Assembly (NCBI GenBank): GCA_903851415.1
Contig: CAINOE010000049.1
Location: forward strand, 1-64,000
DNA length: 64,000 nt
DNA from: an uncultured Rhodopila sp.
GTDB lineage: Bacteria; Pseudomonadota; Alphaproteobacteria; Acetobacterales; Acetobacteraceae
Reading direction: 5' to 3'
A program made the translations under genes and the position numbers. Positions 8,888 to 17,696 of the stretch are shown here, in pieces; position 1 is the first letter of the stretch, and every line of letters starts with the position of its first letter. Below the pieces are notes generated by a model. That model searched no databases. It was given only the letters and a program-made list of their open reading frames with translations, and was not told the DNA's origin.

Positions 8888-8944
8888 ATGCAACCCGCGC
8901 CGCGTCCCGCCTGCGCCCACGCCGCCTCGGGCACCCGCCGATGA
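8888..8944 (+). CDS. candidate 18-residue peptide or leader downstream of FNR box
   Basis: ATG at 8888 has a good purine-rich ribosome site (GAGAGGAAACGAAC before it) and opens an 18-codon frame, MQPAPRPACAHAASGTRR, ending TGA at 8944. It is the only plus-strand frame with a plausible start between the FNR-type palindrome and the end of the converging Rrf2 gene. It could be a leader peptide, part of a regulatory RNA, or chance. No family is recognised. Confidence 0.25.
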   Translation: MQPAPRPACAHAASGTRR

Positions 8945-8958
8945 ACCCGGGCCAACGC

Positions 8959-9411
8959 TCAACGCGCCCGCCGCCGCAACGGCTTCGTTTCGGCCACCGC
9001 CCACGGCCGCCGCGCCACCAGCTTCAGCATGGTCGACAGGGTGATCGAGCGCAGCGTCGCCACCGTCTGCCGATCGAGCTCGGTCAAAACGAACCTCAGG
9101 GCCCGGGCGATCTCCTGGCCGGCGGCCTGCGGCGGCAGCTCGTCGGTGTCGGCGCTGACGTCTTCGAACAGGCTCACCACGTCCATCAACGTCAGCCGCT
9201 TGGCATTGCCGGAGAAACGGTATCCGCCGCCCACCCCGCGCACCGCATCGACCAGCCCGCCGCGCCCGAGGTCGCGCAGCACCTTGGCCAGATGATGCGC
9301 CGAAATCCCGTATTTCTCGGCGATCTCCACCGCCGTCATCTGCCGCTCGGGGTCGGCTGCGAGTTCCAGCACCGCATAGAGCGCGATCGCCGTGGCCTTC
9401 TGGAACCTCAT
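8959..9411 (-). CDS. Rrf2-family transcriptional regulator (BadM-like)
   Basis: 150 residues with the Rrf2 winged-helix N-terminus: MRFQKATAIALYAVLELA, then AVEIAEKYGISAHHLAKVLR, the recognition part GRGGLVDAVRGVGGGYR, and a helical dimerisation region. IscR, NsrR and RirA bind iron-sulfur clusters through three cysteines; this protein has none, so it is probably a ligand- or partner-sensing Rrf2 protein. BadM, the Rrf2-family repressor of benzoyl-CoA genes in Rhodopseudomonas palustris, is the natural comparison given the aromatic ligase and reductase genes transcribed away from it. It follows the GNAT gene by 12 bases on the same strand, so the two form an operon. BadM orthology is inference from family and context. 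Confidence 0.82.
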   Translation of the reverse strand: MRFQKATAIALYAVLELAADPERQMTAVEIAEKYGISAHHLAKVLRDLGRGGLVDAVRGVGGGYRFSGNAKRLTLMDVVSLFEDVSADTDELPPQAAGQEIARALRFVLTELDRQTVATLRSITLSTMLKLVARRPWAVAETKPLRRRAR

Positions 9412-9423
9412 GCGGAGGGGCGA

Positions 9424-9891
9424 TCAGTCAAGGCGCATCTCCAGTTCGATAAACGGGCCGGCCATCATTCCCTGGCTGCGGAAGAACGAGTGGATCACGG
9501 TGTTCTCCGGCGCCACCATGGTGCGCACGCGATCCACGCCCGCGGCGCGGAAGCTGTCGCACACCGCCTCGAACAGCCGCGACCCCAGGCCCTGCACCCG
9601 GTGCCCGGGCCGCACCTGCACCGCGAACACCCAGCCGCTCGGGGTGGAGCCGAACTCCCACGCGCGCACCTCGCCGACGATGAAGCCGTCGATCCGGCCG
9701 GCGTCTTCCGCGACCAGGAAGATCCGCGCGGCATCGGGATGCGCGCCGTAGCGGTCGAACATGTCGTGCCAGTACTCGCGCTTCAGCAGGCCGGTCACTT
9801 CTTCATCCAGGGCGATCACCCCCGGCACATCCGTCTCCGTCGCCGGGCGGATATCCGCGGCCTGTTCGCGGCGCGGCCGAGGCGTCTGCAT
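9424..9891 (-). CDS. GNAT acetyltransferase (BadL-like)
   Basis: About 155 residues with a single GNAT fold. DIRPATETDVPGVIALDEE forms strand 1 and helix 1, VFAVQVRPGHRVQGLGSRL is the acetyl-CoA-binding beta4-alpha3 motif (R/Q-x-x-G-x-G/A form), and ENTVIHSFFRSQGM is motif B. I chose the ATG at 9891; an in-frame ATG at 9936 would add 15 residues before the fold. It heads the two-gene unit with the Rrf2 regulator and diverges from the aryl-CoA ligase. In R. palustris the GNAT BadL sits beside BadM and modifies aromatic acids; protein-lysine acetyltransferases acting on aryl-CoA ligases are also known there. Which substrate is used here cannot be read from sequence. Confidence 0.8.
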   Translation of the reverse strand: MQTPRPRREQAADIRPATETDVPGVIALDEEVTGLLKREYWHDMFDRYGAHPDAARIFLVAEDAGRIDGFIVGEVRAWEFGSTPSGWVFAVQVRPGHRVQGLGSRLFEAVCDSFRAAGVDRVRTMVAPENTVIHSFFRSQGMMAGPFIELEMRLD

Positions 9892-10021
9892 TGTCCGTTG
9901 CACCCGATCCACTCCCGCGGCCAGCCGATTCGCCATCCATATCCGGCATTAAAGCACCGTTTTGCACCGATTCCCAGAACAACGCTGCACCGTCGCCCCG
10001 GCGTGCGGACAGGAGGACAGG

Positions 10022-11605
10022 ATGCAGGATCATAGCGTCGCGATCGAACCGGGTGCCGCCGGCAGCCGCATCGCCTTCGCGCCGCGCTTCAACGTCGCGG
10101 CGGCCTTCATCGATCGCCACCTGAGCGAAGGCCGCGGCGGCAAAATCGCCATCCGTACCGCCGCCGAGGACGTCACCTACGCGGCGCTGGCCGAACGCGT
10201 CGCGCGCTGCGGCAACGCGCTGCTCGGCCTCGGCATTCCGACCGGCGGACGGCTGATCCTGGTGGTGCTCGACGGACCCGCGTTCTTCTATCTTTTCTGG
10301 GGCGCAATCAAGGCCGGGATCATTCCCGTTCCGGTCAACACCCTGCTGCGCGCCGCCGACTACGCCTATCTGATCGGCGATTCCGGCTGCGCCGCCATCG
10401 TTTACTCGCCGGAACTGGCAGCCGAGGTCGAGCCGGCGCTCGATCTGGCGCCGCACCGTCCGGATATCGCGCTGCGCACGCCGGATTTGCCGGCGCTGCT
10501 GGAACGGGCGGCGGCGGTGCTGGAGCCGGCGGCAACAGAAGCCGGCGACGATTGTTACTGGCTGTATTCGTCCGGCTCGACCGGGCGGCCGAAGGGTGCC
10601 GTGCACAGCCACCGCACCATGGTGGTGACCAGCCAGCGCTACGGCGTCGAAACGCTCGGCGCCCGCGAGGACGACGTGTTCTTTTCTGCGGCAAAACTGT
10701 TTTTCTCCTACGGCCTCGGCAATGCGATGACCTTCCCGTTGTGGACAGGCGGCACCGCGGTGCTGATGCCGGACCGCCCGACGCCGGAAAGCACCTTCGC
10801 CGCGATCGGGCGGTTCCGGCCAACTCTGTTCTTTGGCGTTCCGACCTTGTACGCCCGCCAGATCGCCGAACTGCAGCACCATCAGGCCGATCTGTCGTCG
10901 GTGCGGTATTGCGTTTCGGCCGGGGAGGCATTGCCGGCGCATATCTTCGAAACCTGGCGGCGTCTGACGGGCATTGAGATCCTCGACGCCATCGGCTCGA
11001 CCGAGGCGGGCCATATGTATATCGCCAACCGGCCGGGCGACGTCGTGGCCGGCAGCAGCGGGCGCGTGGTGGCGGGCTATGCCGTGAAGGTGGTCGATGA
11101 CAACGGCCATGACGTGCCCCCCGGCATGCCGGGGCGGCTGCTGCTGCGCGGCGACTCGCTGGCGAAATATTACTGGCACAATCAGAAGCCGGTGCTGGAG
11201 GACGGCTGGTTCGACACCGGCGACACCTACCGCGCCAATCCCGACGGCACCTACGCCTATAGCGGGCGCAGCGGCGACATGCTGAAGGTGGGCGGCATCT
11301 GGTGCTCCCCGGCCGAGATCGAGGTGGCGCTGATCGAGCACCCCGATGTTCTGGAAGCCGCGGTCATCGGCCGCGAGGATGCCGACGGGCTGGTCAAGCC
11401 GGAAGCCTGGATCGTGCCGAAGGTGCCGGTGCAGGAGGTGCCGGAGGGGCTGGCGGCGGATCTGGTGCGGCATTGCCGCACGCGGCTCGCCCCCTACAAG
11501 TTCCCCCGCTGGGTGCAGGTGGTGCCCGACCTGCCGAAGACCGCGACGGGGAAAATCCAGCGCTTCGTGCTGCGCCAGCGGCACATGGCCGTGACACCGG
11601 GATGA
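10022..11605 (+). CDS. hbaA: benzoate/4-hydroxybenzoate-CoA ligase family protein
   Basis: 527 residues of the benzoate-CoA ligase branch of AMP-forming acyl-CoA synthetases. The enzyme converts an aromatic carboxylate, ATP and CoA to the aryl-CoA, AMP and pyrophosphate. Visible motifs are the ATP loop YSSGSTGRPKG (182-192), the mid-protein IGSTEAGHMYIANRPG region, the hinge segment YSGRSGDMLKVGG, and the C-terminal catalytic Lys511 in PKTATGKIQR. That last motif matches the site where lysine acetylation silences such ligases. The start at 10022 has an AGGAGG site. The following genes encode 4-hydroxybenzoyl-CoA reductase, so 4-hydroxybenzoate is the likeliest substrate; benzoate or a 3-hydroxy acid is possible. 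The symbol rests on this context. Confidence 0.82.
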   Translation: MQDHSVAIEPGAAGSRIAFAPRFNVAAAFIDRHLSEGRGGKIAIRTAAEDVTYAALAERVARCGNALLGLGIPTGGRLILVVLDGPAFFYLFWGAIKAGIIPVPVNTLLRAADYAYLIGDSGCAAIVYSPELAAEVEPALDLAPHRPDIALRTPDLPALLERAAAVLEPAATEAGDDCYWLYSSGSTGRPKGAVHSHRTMVVTSQRYGVETLGAREDDVFFSAAKLFFSYGLGNAMTFPLWTGGTAVLMPDRPTPESTFAAIGRFRPTLFFGVPTLYARQIAELQHHQADLSSVRYCVSAGEALPAHIFETWRRLTGIEILDAIGSTEAGHMYIANRPGDVVAGSSGRVVAGYAVKVVDDNGHDVPPGMPGRLLLRGDSLAKYYWHNQKPVLEDGWFDTGDTYRANPDGTYAYSGRSGDMLKVGGIWCSPAEIEVALIEHPDVLEAAVIGREDADGLVKPEAWIVPKVPVQEVPEGLAADLVRHCRTRLAPYKFPRWVQVVPDLPKTATGKIQRFVLRQRHMAVTPG

Positions 11606-11640
11606 TCGGGATGGATGCAACGGCGCACCGGCCCTTCAAC

Positions 11641-11726
11641 GTCATGGCGGGCGAAAGCCCGCCATCCACGCCTTGCGGTGTCCGGCCGCGCGAAGGCATG
11701 GATGGCGGGCCTTCGCCCGCCATGAC
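11641..11726. repeat. palindromic intergenic repeat, copy C
   Basis: Starts GTCATGGCGGGCGAAAGCCC and ends GGGCCTTCGCCCGCCATGAC, so its two ends are near-perfect reverse complements and can fold into one long hairpin. It sits between the ligase gene and hcrC inside the apparent operon, where it could modulate read-through or mRNA stability. Confidence 0.85.
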
Positions 11727-11741
11727 GGTAGGGCCAACCCC

Positions 11742-12200
11742 ATGAAATCCATCCTCACCCTCACCGTGAACGGCCGCCGCCGCGAGGACCTCGTCCCGGA
11801 CACCATGCTTCTCCTCGACTACCTTCGCGAGCAGCTCGGCCTGACCGGCACCAAGCAGGGCTGCGACGGCGGCGAATGCGGCGCCTGCACCGTCCTGGTG
11901 GACGACCAGCCGCGCCTCGCCTGTTCCACGCTCGCGGTGCAAATGCAGGGCCGCCGCGTCGAAACCATCGAGGGCCTGGCGAAAGCCGGCCGCCTGAGCC
12001 GCCTCCAGCAGGCGTTCCACGAAAAGCTCGGCACCCAGTGCGGCTTCTGCACCCCCGGCATGATCATGGCGGCCGAGGCGCTGCTGCGCCGCAACCCCAA
12101 CCCCGGACGGGACGAGATCAAGGCGGCGCTGGCCGGCAATCTGTGCCGCTGCACCGGATACGTGAAGATCATCGAATCGGTGGAGGCCGCTTCAGGATGA
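11742..12200 (+). CDS. hcrC: 4-hydroxybenzoyl-CoA reductase gamma subunit, two [2Fe-2S]
   Basis: 152 residues. The N-terminal plant-ferredoxin-type cluster is bound by Cys41, Cys46, Cys49 and Cys61 (motif [12 protein letters not shown]), and the C-terminal helical cluster by Cys100, Cys103, Cys135 and Cys137 (CGFCTPGM and CRCTGY). This is the small electron-transfer subunit of the xanthine oxidase family. I chose the ATG at 11742 because the fold starts there; upstream in-frame codons fall in the palindromic repeat. Its stop overlaps the start of the Mo subunit by four bases (ATGA). The specific call to 4-hydroxybenzoyl-CoA reductase depends on the neighbouring FAD subunit, which has the diagnostic extra iron-sulfur loop. 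Confidence 0.9.
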   Translation: MKSILTLTVNGRRREDLVPDTMLLLDYLREQLGLTGTKQGCDGGECGACTVLVDDQPRLACSTLAVQMQGRRVETIEGLAKAGRLSRLQQAFHEKLGTQCGFCTPGMIMAAEALLRRNPNPGRDEIKAALAGNLCRCTGYVKIIESVEAASG

Positions 12201-14518
12201 GCATCCACGACGACCTGAAACGGCGCGGCATCGGCTCCGTCGGCGTCCGCACCCCGCTGATCGACGGGGTCGAGAAGGTCACCGGCCGTGCGAAATACAC
12301 AGCGGATCTGGCGGCGCCCGGGGCATTGTGCGGGCGGATCCTGCGCTCGCCGATGCCGCACGCCCGGGTGCTTTCGATCGACACCTCCGAAGCCGAAGCG
12401 CTGGACGGCGTGGTCGCCATCTGCACCGGCGCCGACTGCCGCGTGCCGTTCGGCGTGCTGCCGATATCGGAGAACGAATACCCGCTGGCGCGGGAGAAGG
12501 TGCGATACCGCGGCGACCCGGTGGCCGCCGTCGCAGCCGTGGATGAAGCCACCGCCGCCGCCGCGATCAGGCTGATCCGCGTCGAATACGAGCCGCTGCC
12601 CGCCTATTTCGAAGCCAAAAAGGCCATGGCGCCCGGCGCGGAACCCATCCACGCGGAAAAGCCCAACAACATCCTGCGCGAAGTCCACAACGAGTTCGGC
12701 GACGCGGAAGCCGGGTTCGCCGCGGCGGACCTCGTGCGGGAAAAGACCTACCAGTTCGCGGAAGTCAACCACGTCCATATCGAGCCGAACGCCACCCTGG
12801 CCGAATACGACCCCGAGCGCGGCCACCTGACGCTGCACACCACCACCCAGGTGCCGTACTACGTCCAGCTCAACGTCGCGAAGTGCCTGGAGATGGAGGA
12901 AGGCCATATCCGCGTCATCAAGCCGTTCGTCGGCGGCGGCTTCGGCGCCCGCACCGAGTGCCTGCATTTCGAGATCATCGCCGCCATGCTCGCCCGCAAG
13001 GCTGGCGGCGCCGTGCGGCTGCTGCAAACCCGTGAAGAAACGTTTCTTGCCCATCGCGGCCGTCCGGAAACCGAGATCACCGTCAAACTGGGGATGAAAC
13101 AAGACGGCAGCCTGACCGCCTGCCACCTGCAAGCCACCCAGCGCGGCGGCGCCTATGCCAGCTACGGCATCATCACCATCCTCTATACCGGCGCTCTGCT
13201 GCACGGCATCTACAACCTGCCGGCCATCAAGCATGACGGCTGGCGCGTCTACACCAACACCCCGCCCTGCGGCGCCCAGCGCGGCCACGGCACCGTCGAT
13301 CCGCGCGCCGCCTTCGAGGCGCTGATGAACGAGATGGCCGAGGAACTCGGCCTCGACGCCTTCGCCGTCCGGCGCATCAACCTGCTGCGCGAGATCCCGC
13401 ACATCACGGCCTACGCCCAGCGCGTCCTCAGCTACGGCCTGCCGGAATGTCTGGACAAAGTCATGGCCGCATCCGGTTGGGCCGATCGGCGGGGCAGGAT
13501 GCCGAAGGGCAGGGGCCTCGGGCTGGCCTGCTCGCATTTCGTCTCCGGCACCACCACGCCCAAGCACTGGACCGGCGAGCCGCATGCCACCGTCAATTTG
13601 CGGGTGGATTTCGACGCCGGCATCACCGTGCTGACCGGCGCGGCCGATATCGGCCAGGGATCGAACACCATGGCGGCGCAGATGGTGGCCGAGGTGCTCG
13701 GTGTGGACTGGCACCGGCTGCGGGTGATCTCCGCCGACAGCGCCCTCACCCCCAAGGACAACGGCTCCTACTCCTCCCGCGTCACCTTCATGGTCGGCAA
13801 TGCCGCGGTGGCGGCGGCGAAGGACCTGAAACGCATCCTGGTGGAGGCGGCGGCGAAGAAGCTGGACGCCTCGCCCGACCTCATCGAATGCGGGCACGAA
13901 ATGTTCCGCGTCGCCGGCCAGGACCCCGGCCTGCCGTTCAACGAGGTGGTCAAGGCGGCGCTGATCGATACCGGACCCATCACCGTCAAGGGCACCTTCA
14001 CCAGCCCGGCGGAGTTCATGGGCGACAAGAAGGTCCGCGGCAGCGCCATCGGCGCCACCATGGGGTTCTGCTACGCCGCCCAGGTGGTGGAATGCTCGGT
14101 TGACGACGTCACCGGCAAGGTCACCGCGGAGAAGGTCTGGGTCGCCGTCGATGTCGGCCGCGCCATCAATCCGCTGGCGGTGGAAGGCCAGATCCAGGGC
14201 GCGGTCTGGATGGGCATGGGCCAGGCGATGTCGGAGGAGACCCGCTTCGATAACGGCCGCATGCTGCATGGCAACATGCTCGACTACAAGGTGCCGACGA
14301 TGGCGGAAAGCCCCGACATCGAGGTCTTCATCGTCGAAAGCATCGACCCCAACGGCCCGTTCGGCGCCAAGGAGGCCAGCGAGGGCATGCTCGCCGGCTT
14401 CCTCCCCGCGGTCATGGACGCGGTGCACGAGGCCATCGGCATCCGCCCCGACGCCCTGCCCCTGACCCCCGACCGCATCGCCGAATGGCTCGACGCCAAG
14501 GAACGGAGGCGGACATGA
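12197..14518 (+). CDS. hcrA: 4-hydroxybenzoyl-CoA reductase alpha subunit, molybdenum
   Basis: 773 residues, the length usual for the family. This large subunit of a xanthine-oxidase-type enzyme binds the molybdopterin-cytosine cofactor and performs the reductive removal of the para-hydroxyl from 4-hydroxybenzoyl-CoA to give benzoyl-CoA. Visible signatures are the N-terminal [16 protein letters not shown] segment, the cofactor-binding [10 protein letters not shown] segment, the [10 protein letters not shown] region, and the catalytic glutamate at about residue 726 in [11 protein letters not shown]. It overlaps hcrC upstream and hcrB downstream by ATGA, so the three are translationally coupled. 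The order C-A-B here is typical of some anaerobic degraders. The enzyme is expected to be cytoplasmic and oxygen sensitive. Confidence 0.92.
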   Translation: MSIHDDLKRRGIGSVGVRTPLIDGVEKVTGRAKYTADLAAPGALCGRILRSPMPHARVLSIDTSEAEALDGVVAICTGADCRVPFGVLPISENEYPLAREKVRYRGDPVAAVAAVDEATAAAAIRLIRVEYEPLPAYFEAKKAMAPGAEPIHAEKPNNILREVHNEFGDAEAGFAAADLVREKTYQFAEVNHVHIEPNATLAEYDPERGHLTLHTTTQVPYYVQLNVAKCLEMEEGHIRVIKPFVGGGFGARTECLHFEIIAAMLARKAGGAVRLLQTREETFLAHRGRPETEITVKLGMKQDGSLTACHLQATQRGGAYASYGIITILYTGALLHGIYNLPAIKHDGWRVYTNTPPCGAQRGHGTVDPRAAFEALMNEMAEELGLDAFAVRRINLLREIPHITAYAQRVLSYGLPECLDKVMAASGWADRRGRMPKGRGLGLACSHFVSGTTTPKHWTGEPHATVNLRVDFDAGITVLTGAADIGQGSNTMAAQMVAEVLGVDWHRLRVISADSALTPKDNGSYSSRVTFMVGNAAVAAAKDLKRILVEAAAKKLDASPDLIECGHEMFRVAGQDPGLPFNEVVKAALIDTGPITVKGTFTSPAEFMGDKKVRGSAIGATMGFCYAAQVVECSVDDVTGKVTAEKVWVAVDVGRAINPLAVEGQIQGAVWMGMGQAMSEETRFDNGRMLHGNMLDYKVPTMAESPDIEVFIVESIDPNGPFGAKEASEGMLAGFLPAVMDAVHEAIGIRPDALPLTPDRIAEWLDAKERRRT

Positions 14519-15480
14519 ACCTGCTGCCGGACGTCCGGGTGCACCGCCCGAAGACGCTGGACGAGGCCGTGCGGCTGAAGGCGGCGTCCGAAGGGACGCG
14601 CTTCCTGGCCGGAGGCACCGATCTGCTGGTCAACCTGCGGCGCGGGCTGGGTGAGCCGACTTCCCTGATCGACCTGACCGGGGTGGCCGATATGGCCTCC
14701 GTCCGCCGCAACGGGGAGTCGCTGTGGATCGGCGCCGGGGTGACCCTGGCCGAACTCGCCCGGCATCCGGATGTGCCTCCGGCGCTGATCCAGGCGGCGC
14801 TGGCGGTGGCCGGGCCGACCCACCGCGCGGCCGCGACTCTGGGCGGCAATCTCTGCCAGGACACCCGCTGCGTGTTCTTCAACCAGAGCGAATGGTGGCG
14901 CGAGGCCAACAGCTTCTGCCTCAAGAAAGAGGGCGACAAGTGCCAGGTCGTCGCCAAGAGCGACCGCTGCTACGCGACGTATCATGGCGACATCGCGCCC
15001 GTGCTGATGGTTCTGGATGCCGAGGCGCTGCTGGTCGGCCCTGACGGCGCGCGGCGGGTGAAGGTCGGCGATCTGTATCGTGAAACCGGCGCCTCGCATC
15101 TGGCCTTGGCGGCCGGGGAGGTGCTGGCGGTGGTGGTGCTGCCGCCGCTGCCCGGCTGGCGCGCGGGGTATCGCAAGGTGCGCATCCGCGACGCCATCGA
15201 CTTCCCGCTCGCCGGCGTGGCGGCGGCGCTGAAGCGGGACGGGGATGTCATCGGCGATGTCCGGATGGCGATCACCGGGACCAACTCCGCGCCGCTTGCC
15301 GTGGCCACGGCGGGGCTGGCCGGGCGCCCCTGGGATGCCGATGCCGCCGCTCTCGTGGTGCAGCATTTGCGAAAGAAGGCCAGTATTCTCCGTACCACCG
15401 TCGTCGGCGCGGCCTATCGCCGGCGGGTGATGCAGGCGATGGCGCGCAAGCTGATGGACGAGCTGTGGGAGGGGGAATGA
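14515..15480 (+). CDS. hcrB: 4-hydroxybenzoyl-CoA reductase beta subunit, FAD and [4Fe-4S]
   Basis: 321 residues. The FAD-binding fold is shown by [12 protein letters not shown] (31-42) and [13 protein letters not shown] (107-119). After this comes the insertion that marks 4-hydroxybenzoyl-CoA reductase within the xanthine oxidase family: Cys119, Cys135, Cys143 and Cys152, spaced 16-8-9, which from memory matches the [4Fe-4S] ligands of Thauera aromatica HcrB. This cluster carries low-potential electrons in the reverse direction compared with related hydroxylases. Its presence is the strongest evidence that the cluster makes benzoyl-CoA reductively and does not hydroxylate. The start overlaps the hcrA stop (ATGA). 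Confidence 0.93.
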   Translation: MNLLPDVRVHRPKTLDEAVRLKAASEGTRFLAGGTDLLVNLRRGLGEPTSLIDLTGVADMASVRRNGESLWIGAGVTLAELARHPDVPPALIQAALAVAGPTHRAAATLGGNLCQDTRCVFFNQSEWWREANSFCLKKEGDKCQVVAKSDRCYATYHGDIAPVLMVLDAEALLVGPDGARRVKVGDLYRETGASHLALAAGEVLAVVVLPPLPGWRAGYRKVRIRDAIDFPLAGVAAALKRDGDVIGDVRMAITGTNSAPLAVATAGLAGRPWDADAAALVVQHLRKKASILRTTVVGAAYRRRVMQAMARKLMDELWEGE

Positions 15481-15529
15481 CCCTCACAGGCGATATATCA
15501 GCGGCCCCGGGGGTGCAATTTGCGCCCCC

Positions 15530-15614
15530 GTCATGCCGACGAAGGTCGGCATCCACGCCTTTCGCCCCGTTGCGACCGCAAGGCGTGGATGGCCCGCCTT
15601 CGCGGACCATGACG
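15530..15614. repeat. palindromic intergenic repeat, copy D
   Basis: Starts GTCATGCCGACGAAGGTCGG, carries CACGCCTT / AAGGCGTG and ends CTTCGCGGACCATGACGG. It lies between hcrB and the tandem GNAT gene. A long frame through it (beginning MPTKVGIHAF) is an artefact of the repeat. Confidence 0.88.
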
Positions 15615-15664
15615 GTGTCAGCACGATCGGGCCCGCACACATCATCAACGGGAATCTTCCAACC

Positions 15665-16633
15665 ATGACCAACACCACAACCGCCCTATCCCGCGCCGAT
15701 CGGCTGATCGTGCGCCGGCTTGAACGCAACGACCTGGAGGCGGTGGTGGCTGTTGACCAGGCCCTGTCCGGGCGCAGCCGGCGCGACTTCCTGACGCGGC
15801 GGCTGGACCACGCCGCCCGCGAGCCGAACGCCTTCGCCGCCCTGGTGGCCGAACACGAAGGCCGCTTCGCCGGCTTCGTCCTCGCCCGCATCGAGGAGGG
15901 GGAATTCGGCGCCTCGGCCCCGCAGGCCTCGCTGGACGCCATCGGAGTCGATCCGGCACTGGTCGGGCGGCACGGCGTCGGCAGCGAGCTGCTCGACCAC
16001 CTCGCCGCGGCGTTGCGGGCCCGCGGCATCGGCGAACTCGCCACCCAGGTCGATTGGACCGATCACCGGCTGATCGGCTTTTTCTCCCGCGCCGGCTTCG
16101 TGCTGGCGCCGCGCATCGTGCTGGAACGCGCCACCGCGGAGCTGCTGCCGGCACTGGCGCGGCTGGCGGGCGAGGAGGACGAGGCGGCGGAGGCGGCGGT
16201 GCGGGTGCGCTCCATGGCACGCGACGACCTGGCCGCTCTGGTCGCGATCGATCGTCGCATCACCGGGCAGGACCGGTCCGGCTATTACGGCCGCAAGCTG
16301 GAGGAAGTGTTCAGCGAATCCGCGATCCGGATGTCGCTGGTGGCGGAGATCGACAGCCATCCCGCCGGGTTCATCATGGCGCGGGTGGATTTCGGCGAAT
16401 TCGGGCACACCGATCCGGAGGCGGTGATGGACACCATCGGCGTCGATCCTCGGCACGCGCATGAGGGCGTCGCGACGGCGCTGCTGCGGCAGCTTGCCGC
16501 AAATCTAGGCGCGCTGCGGGCGGAATCGCTGCGCACTGAGGTGGGCTGGAACCGCTTCGGGCTGCTGGCCTTCCTCGATCGGATGGGGTTCCAGCCGCAC
16601 CGGCGGCTTGCCCTGCGGCTCGGGCTGGAGTGA
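15665..16633 (+). CDS. tandem-domain GNAT acetyltransferase
   Basis: 322 residues with two GNAT domains. The first (about 12-150) has IGVDPALVGRHGVGSELLDH as its acetyl-CoA motif, and the second (about 175-322) has IGVDPRHAHEGVATALLRQL. Each is introduced by R-x-L/M-x-R-x-D-L and followed by a short F-x-R-x-G-F strand. The ATG at 15665 was chosen because the longer upstream frame is repeat sequence. It follows hcrB in the same direction and may belong to the aromatic operon. By analogy with R. palustris, where aryl-CoA ligases are switched off by lysine acetylation, a role in acetylating the ligase at 10022 or a small aromatic is possible. That is inference. Confidence 0.8.
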   Translation: MTNTTTALSRADRLIVRRLERNDLEAVVAVDQALSGRSRRDFLTRRLDHAAREPNAFAALVAEHEGRFAGFVLARIEEGEFGASAPQASLDAIGVDPALVGRHGVGSELLDHLAAALRARGIGELATQVDWTDHRLIGFFSRAGFVLAPRIVLERATAELLPALARLAGEEDEAAEAAVRVRSMARDDLAALVAIDRRITGQDRSGYYGRKLEEVFSESAIRMSLVAEIDSHPAGFIMARVDFGEFGHTDPEAVMDTIGVDPRHAHEGVATALLRQLAANLGALRAESLRTEVGWNRFGLLAFLDRMGFQPHRRLALRLGLE

Positions 16634-16791
16634 TGGGAGACCGGGCGGAGGCCGGCAATCTCCCGTTCGTCGTGGCCCGGCTTGTCCGCATTGGCGCTTA
16701 TTGAGCGGATTCGGCACAGGCCGCGCGCATCGTGTCATGGCCGGACCAGGTCCGGCCCTGACACCGAGACGAGCAGCCCCGGCCTGAACCG

Positions 16792-17499
16792 TCAGCGTCC
16801 CGGCGGAAAAGCCGGCAACGGCGCGCCCGACACCAGCGCGGCGGCGGTTTGGGTCAGCGCTTCGACCCGCATCATCTCCGCCGCCCGCTCCTTCGGCGGC
16901 AGTTTGCCGATGTCCGCGGTCAGTTCCCCAGCCACCTCCGCCATCGCAGCGGCCCAGGCGCCGCGCCGCTGCGCCTCGGGCATCGGGGCGCGGGCCGCAG
17001 TTTCAGTCGCCGGGGCAGGGCGGGCTGCGGATCCAGGCGCCGGCGCCGGCGGCTGTTGCGCCGCCTTGATGCGGGCGTTCGCCTCCTGAACCATAAGCTG
17101 CGCGTCTGCGACAGCCGCCTCCAGCGCTGCCTCGTTCGGCAGGTCAGGAGATTCGGCGATGCGGCAATCCTGCTCCAGCGTCCGCCGGTTGCGCTCCGCC
17201 GCGCGGTCCATGCTGTTGGCGTTGCCACGCAGCCGCAAGGCCATGGACAGCGACAGATCCTCGCTCATCGACTGGCTGAGGGAACTCAGCGCGGCGAGTT
17301 CGAAAGCGATTATGCTGGCGGCGGCGATCAGGCTGAGCGGGCCGGTGGCGCGATAGGCGTCCAGCGCCTCGATGGCGGCGAGTTGGGCGAAGGTGATGTT
17401 GCCGCCGCTGGACCAGAGGAACATTGGCGCCAGGAACGCGACGACGACGTTCAGCAGGAGGCTCTGGCCGGGGTTATGGCCGGCGGCGGGTTGGGGCAT
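16792..17499 (-). CDS. two-pass membrane protein with coiled-coil tail
   Basis: 235 residues. Two hydrophobic helices (about 13-31 and 53-75) are followed by a helical, Ala/Glu/Gln-rich region (about 95-150, likely coiled coil) and a Pro/Ala linker (APAPGSAARPAPATETAA). A last helical stretch runs from about 180 to 225. No family is recognised. It is transcribed alone, away from the flavoprotein gene that starts at 17697, and converges on the tandem GNAT gene. Function not assignable; one explanation consistent with the layout is a small membrane scaffold. Confidence 0.65.
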   Translation of the reverse strand: MPQPAAGHNPGQSLLLNVVVAFLAPMFLWSSGGNITFAQLAAIEALDAYRATGPLSLIAAASIIAFELAALSSLSQSMSEDLSLSMALRLRGNANSMDRAAERNRRTLEQDCRIAESPDLPNEAALEAAVADAQLMVQEANARIKAAQQPPAPAPGSAARPAPATETAARAPMPEAQRRGAWAAAMAEVAGELTADIGKLPPKERAAEMMRVEALTQTAAALVSGAPLPAFPPGR

Positions 17500-17696
17500 G
17501 ACAGGCGTTCCTGGTTTGATCTCCCGCGTTCTATCGCCCGTTGTGGTTTTGTGTCAAGAAATATTTCCTAGTTAACGCGGCCGCCGCGCTTGCCGGCGGG
17601 GCGCGACGTAACACGTCACCCGTGCGTATTATGGCTATTCAACGCTCATCACGGATGGTATCACCTCCCCCCTCGGCCACATTGGGAGAGACCGCG

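Noticed and set aside
15530-15664. Longer start for the tandem GNAT protein (beginning MPTKVGIHAF)
   Set aside because: This part is translated palindromic repeat D and has no domain. The ATG at 15665 starts the GNAT domain.
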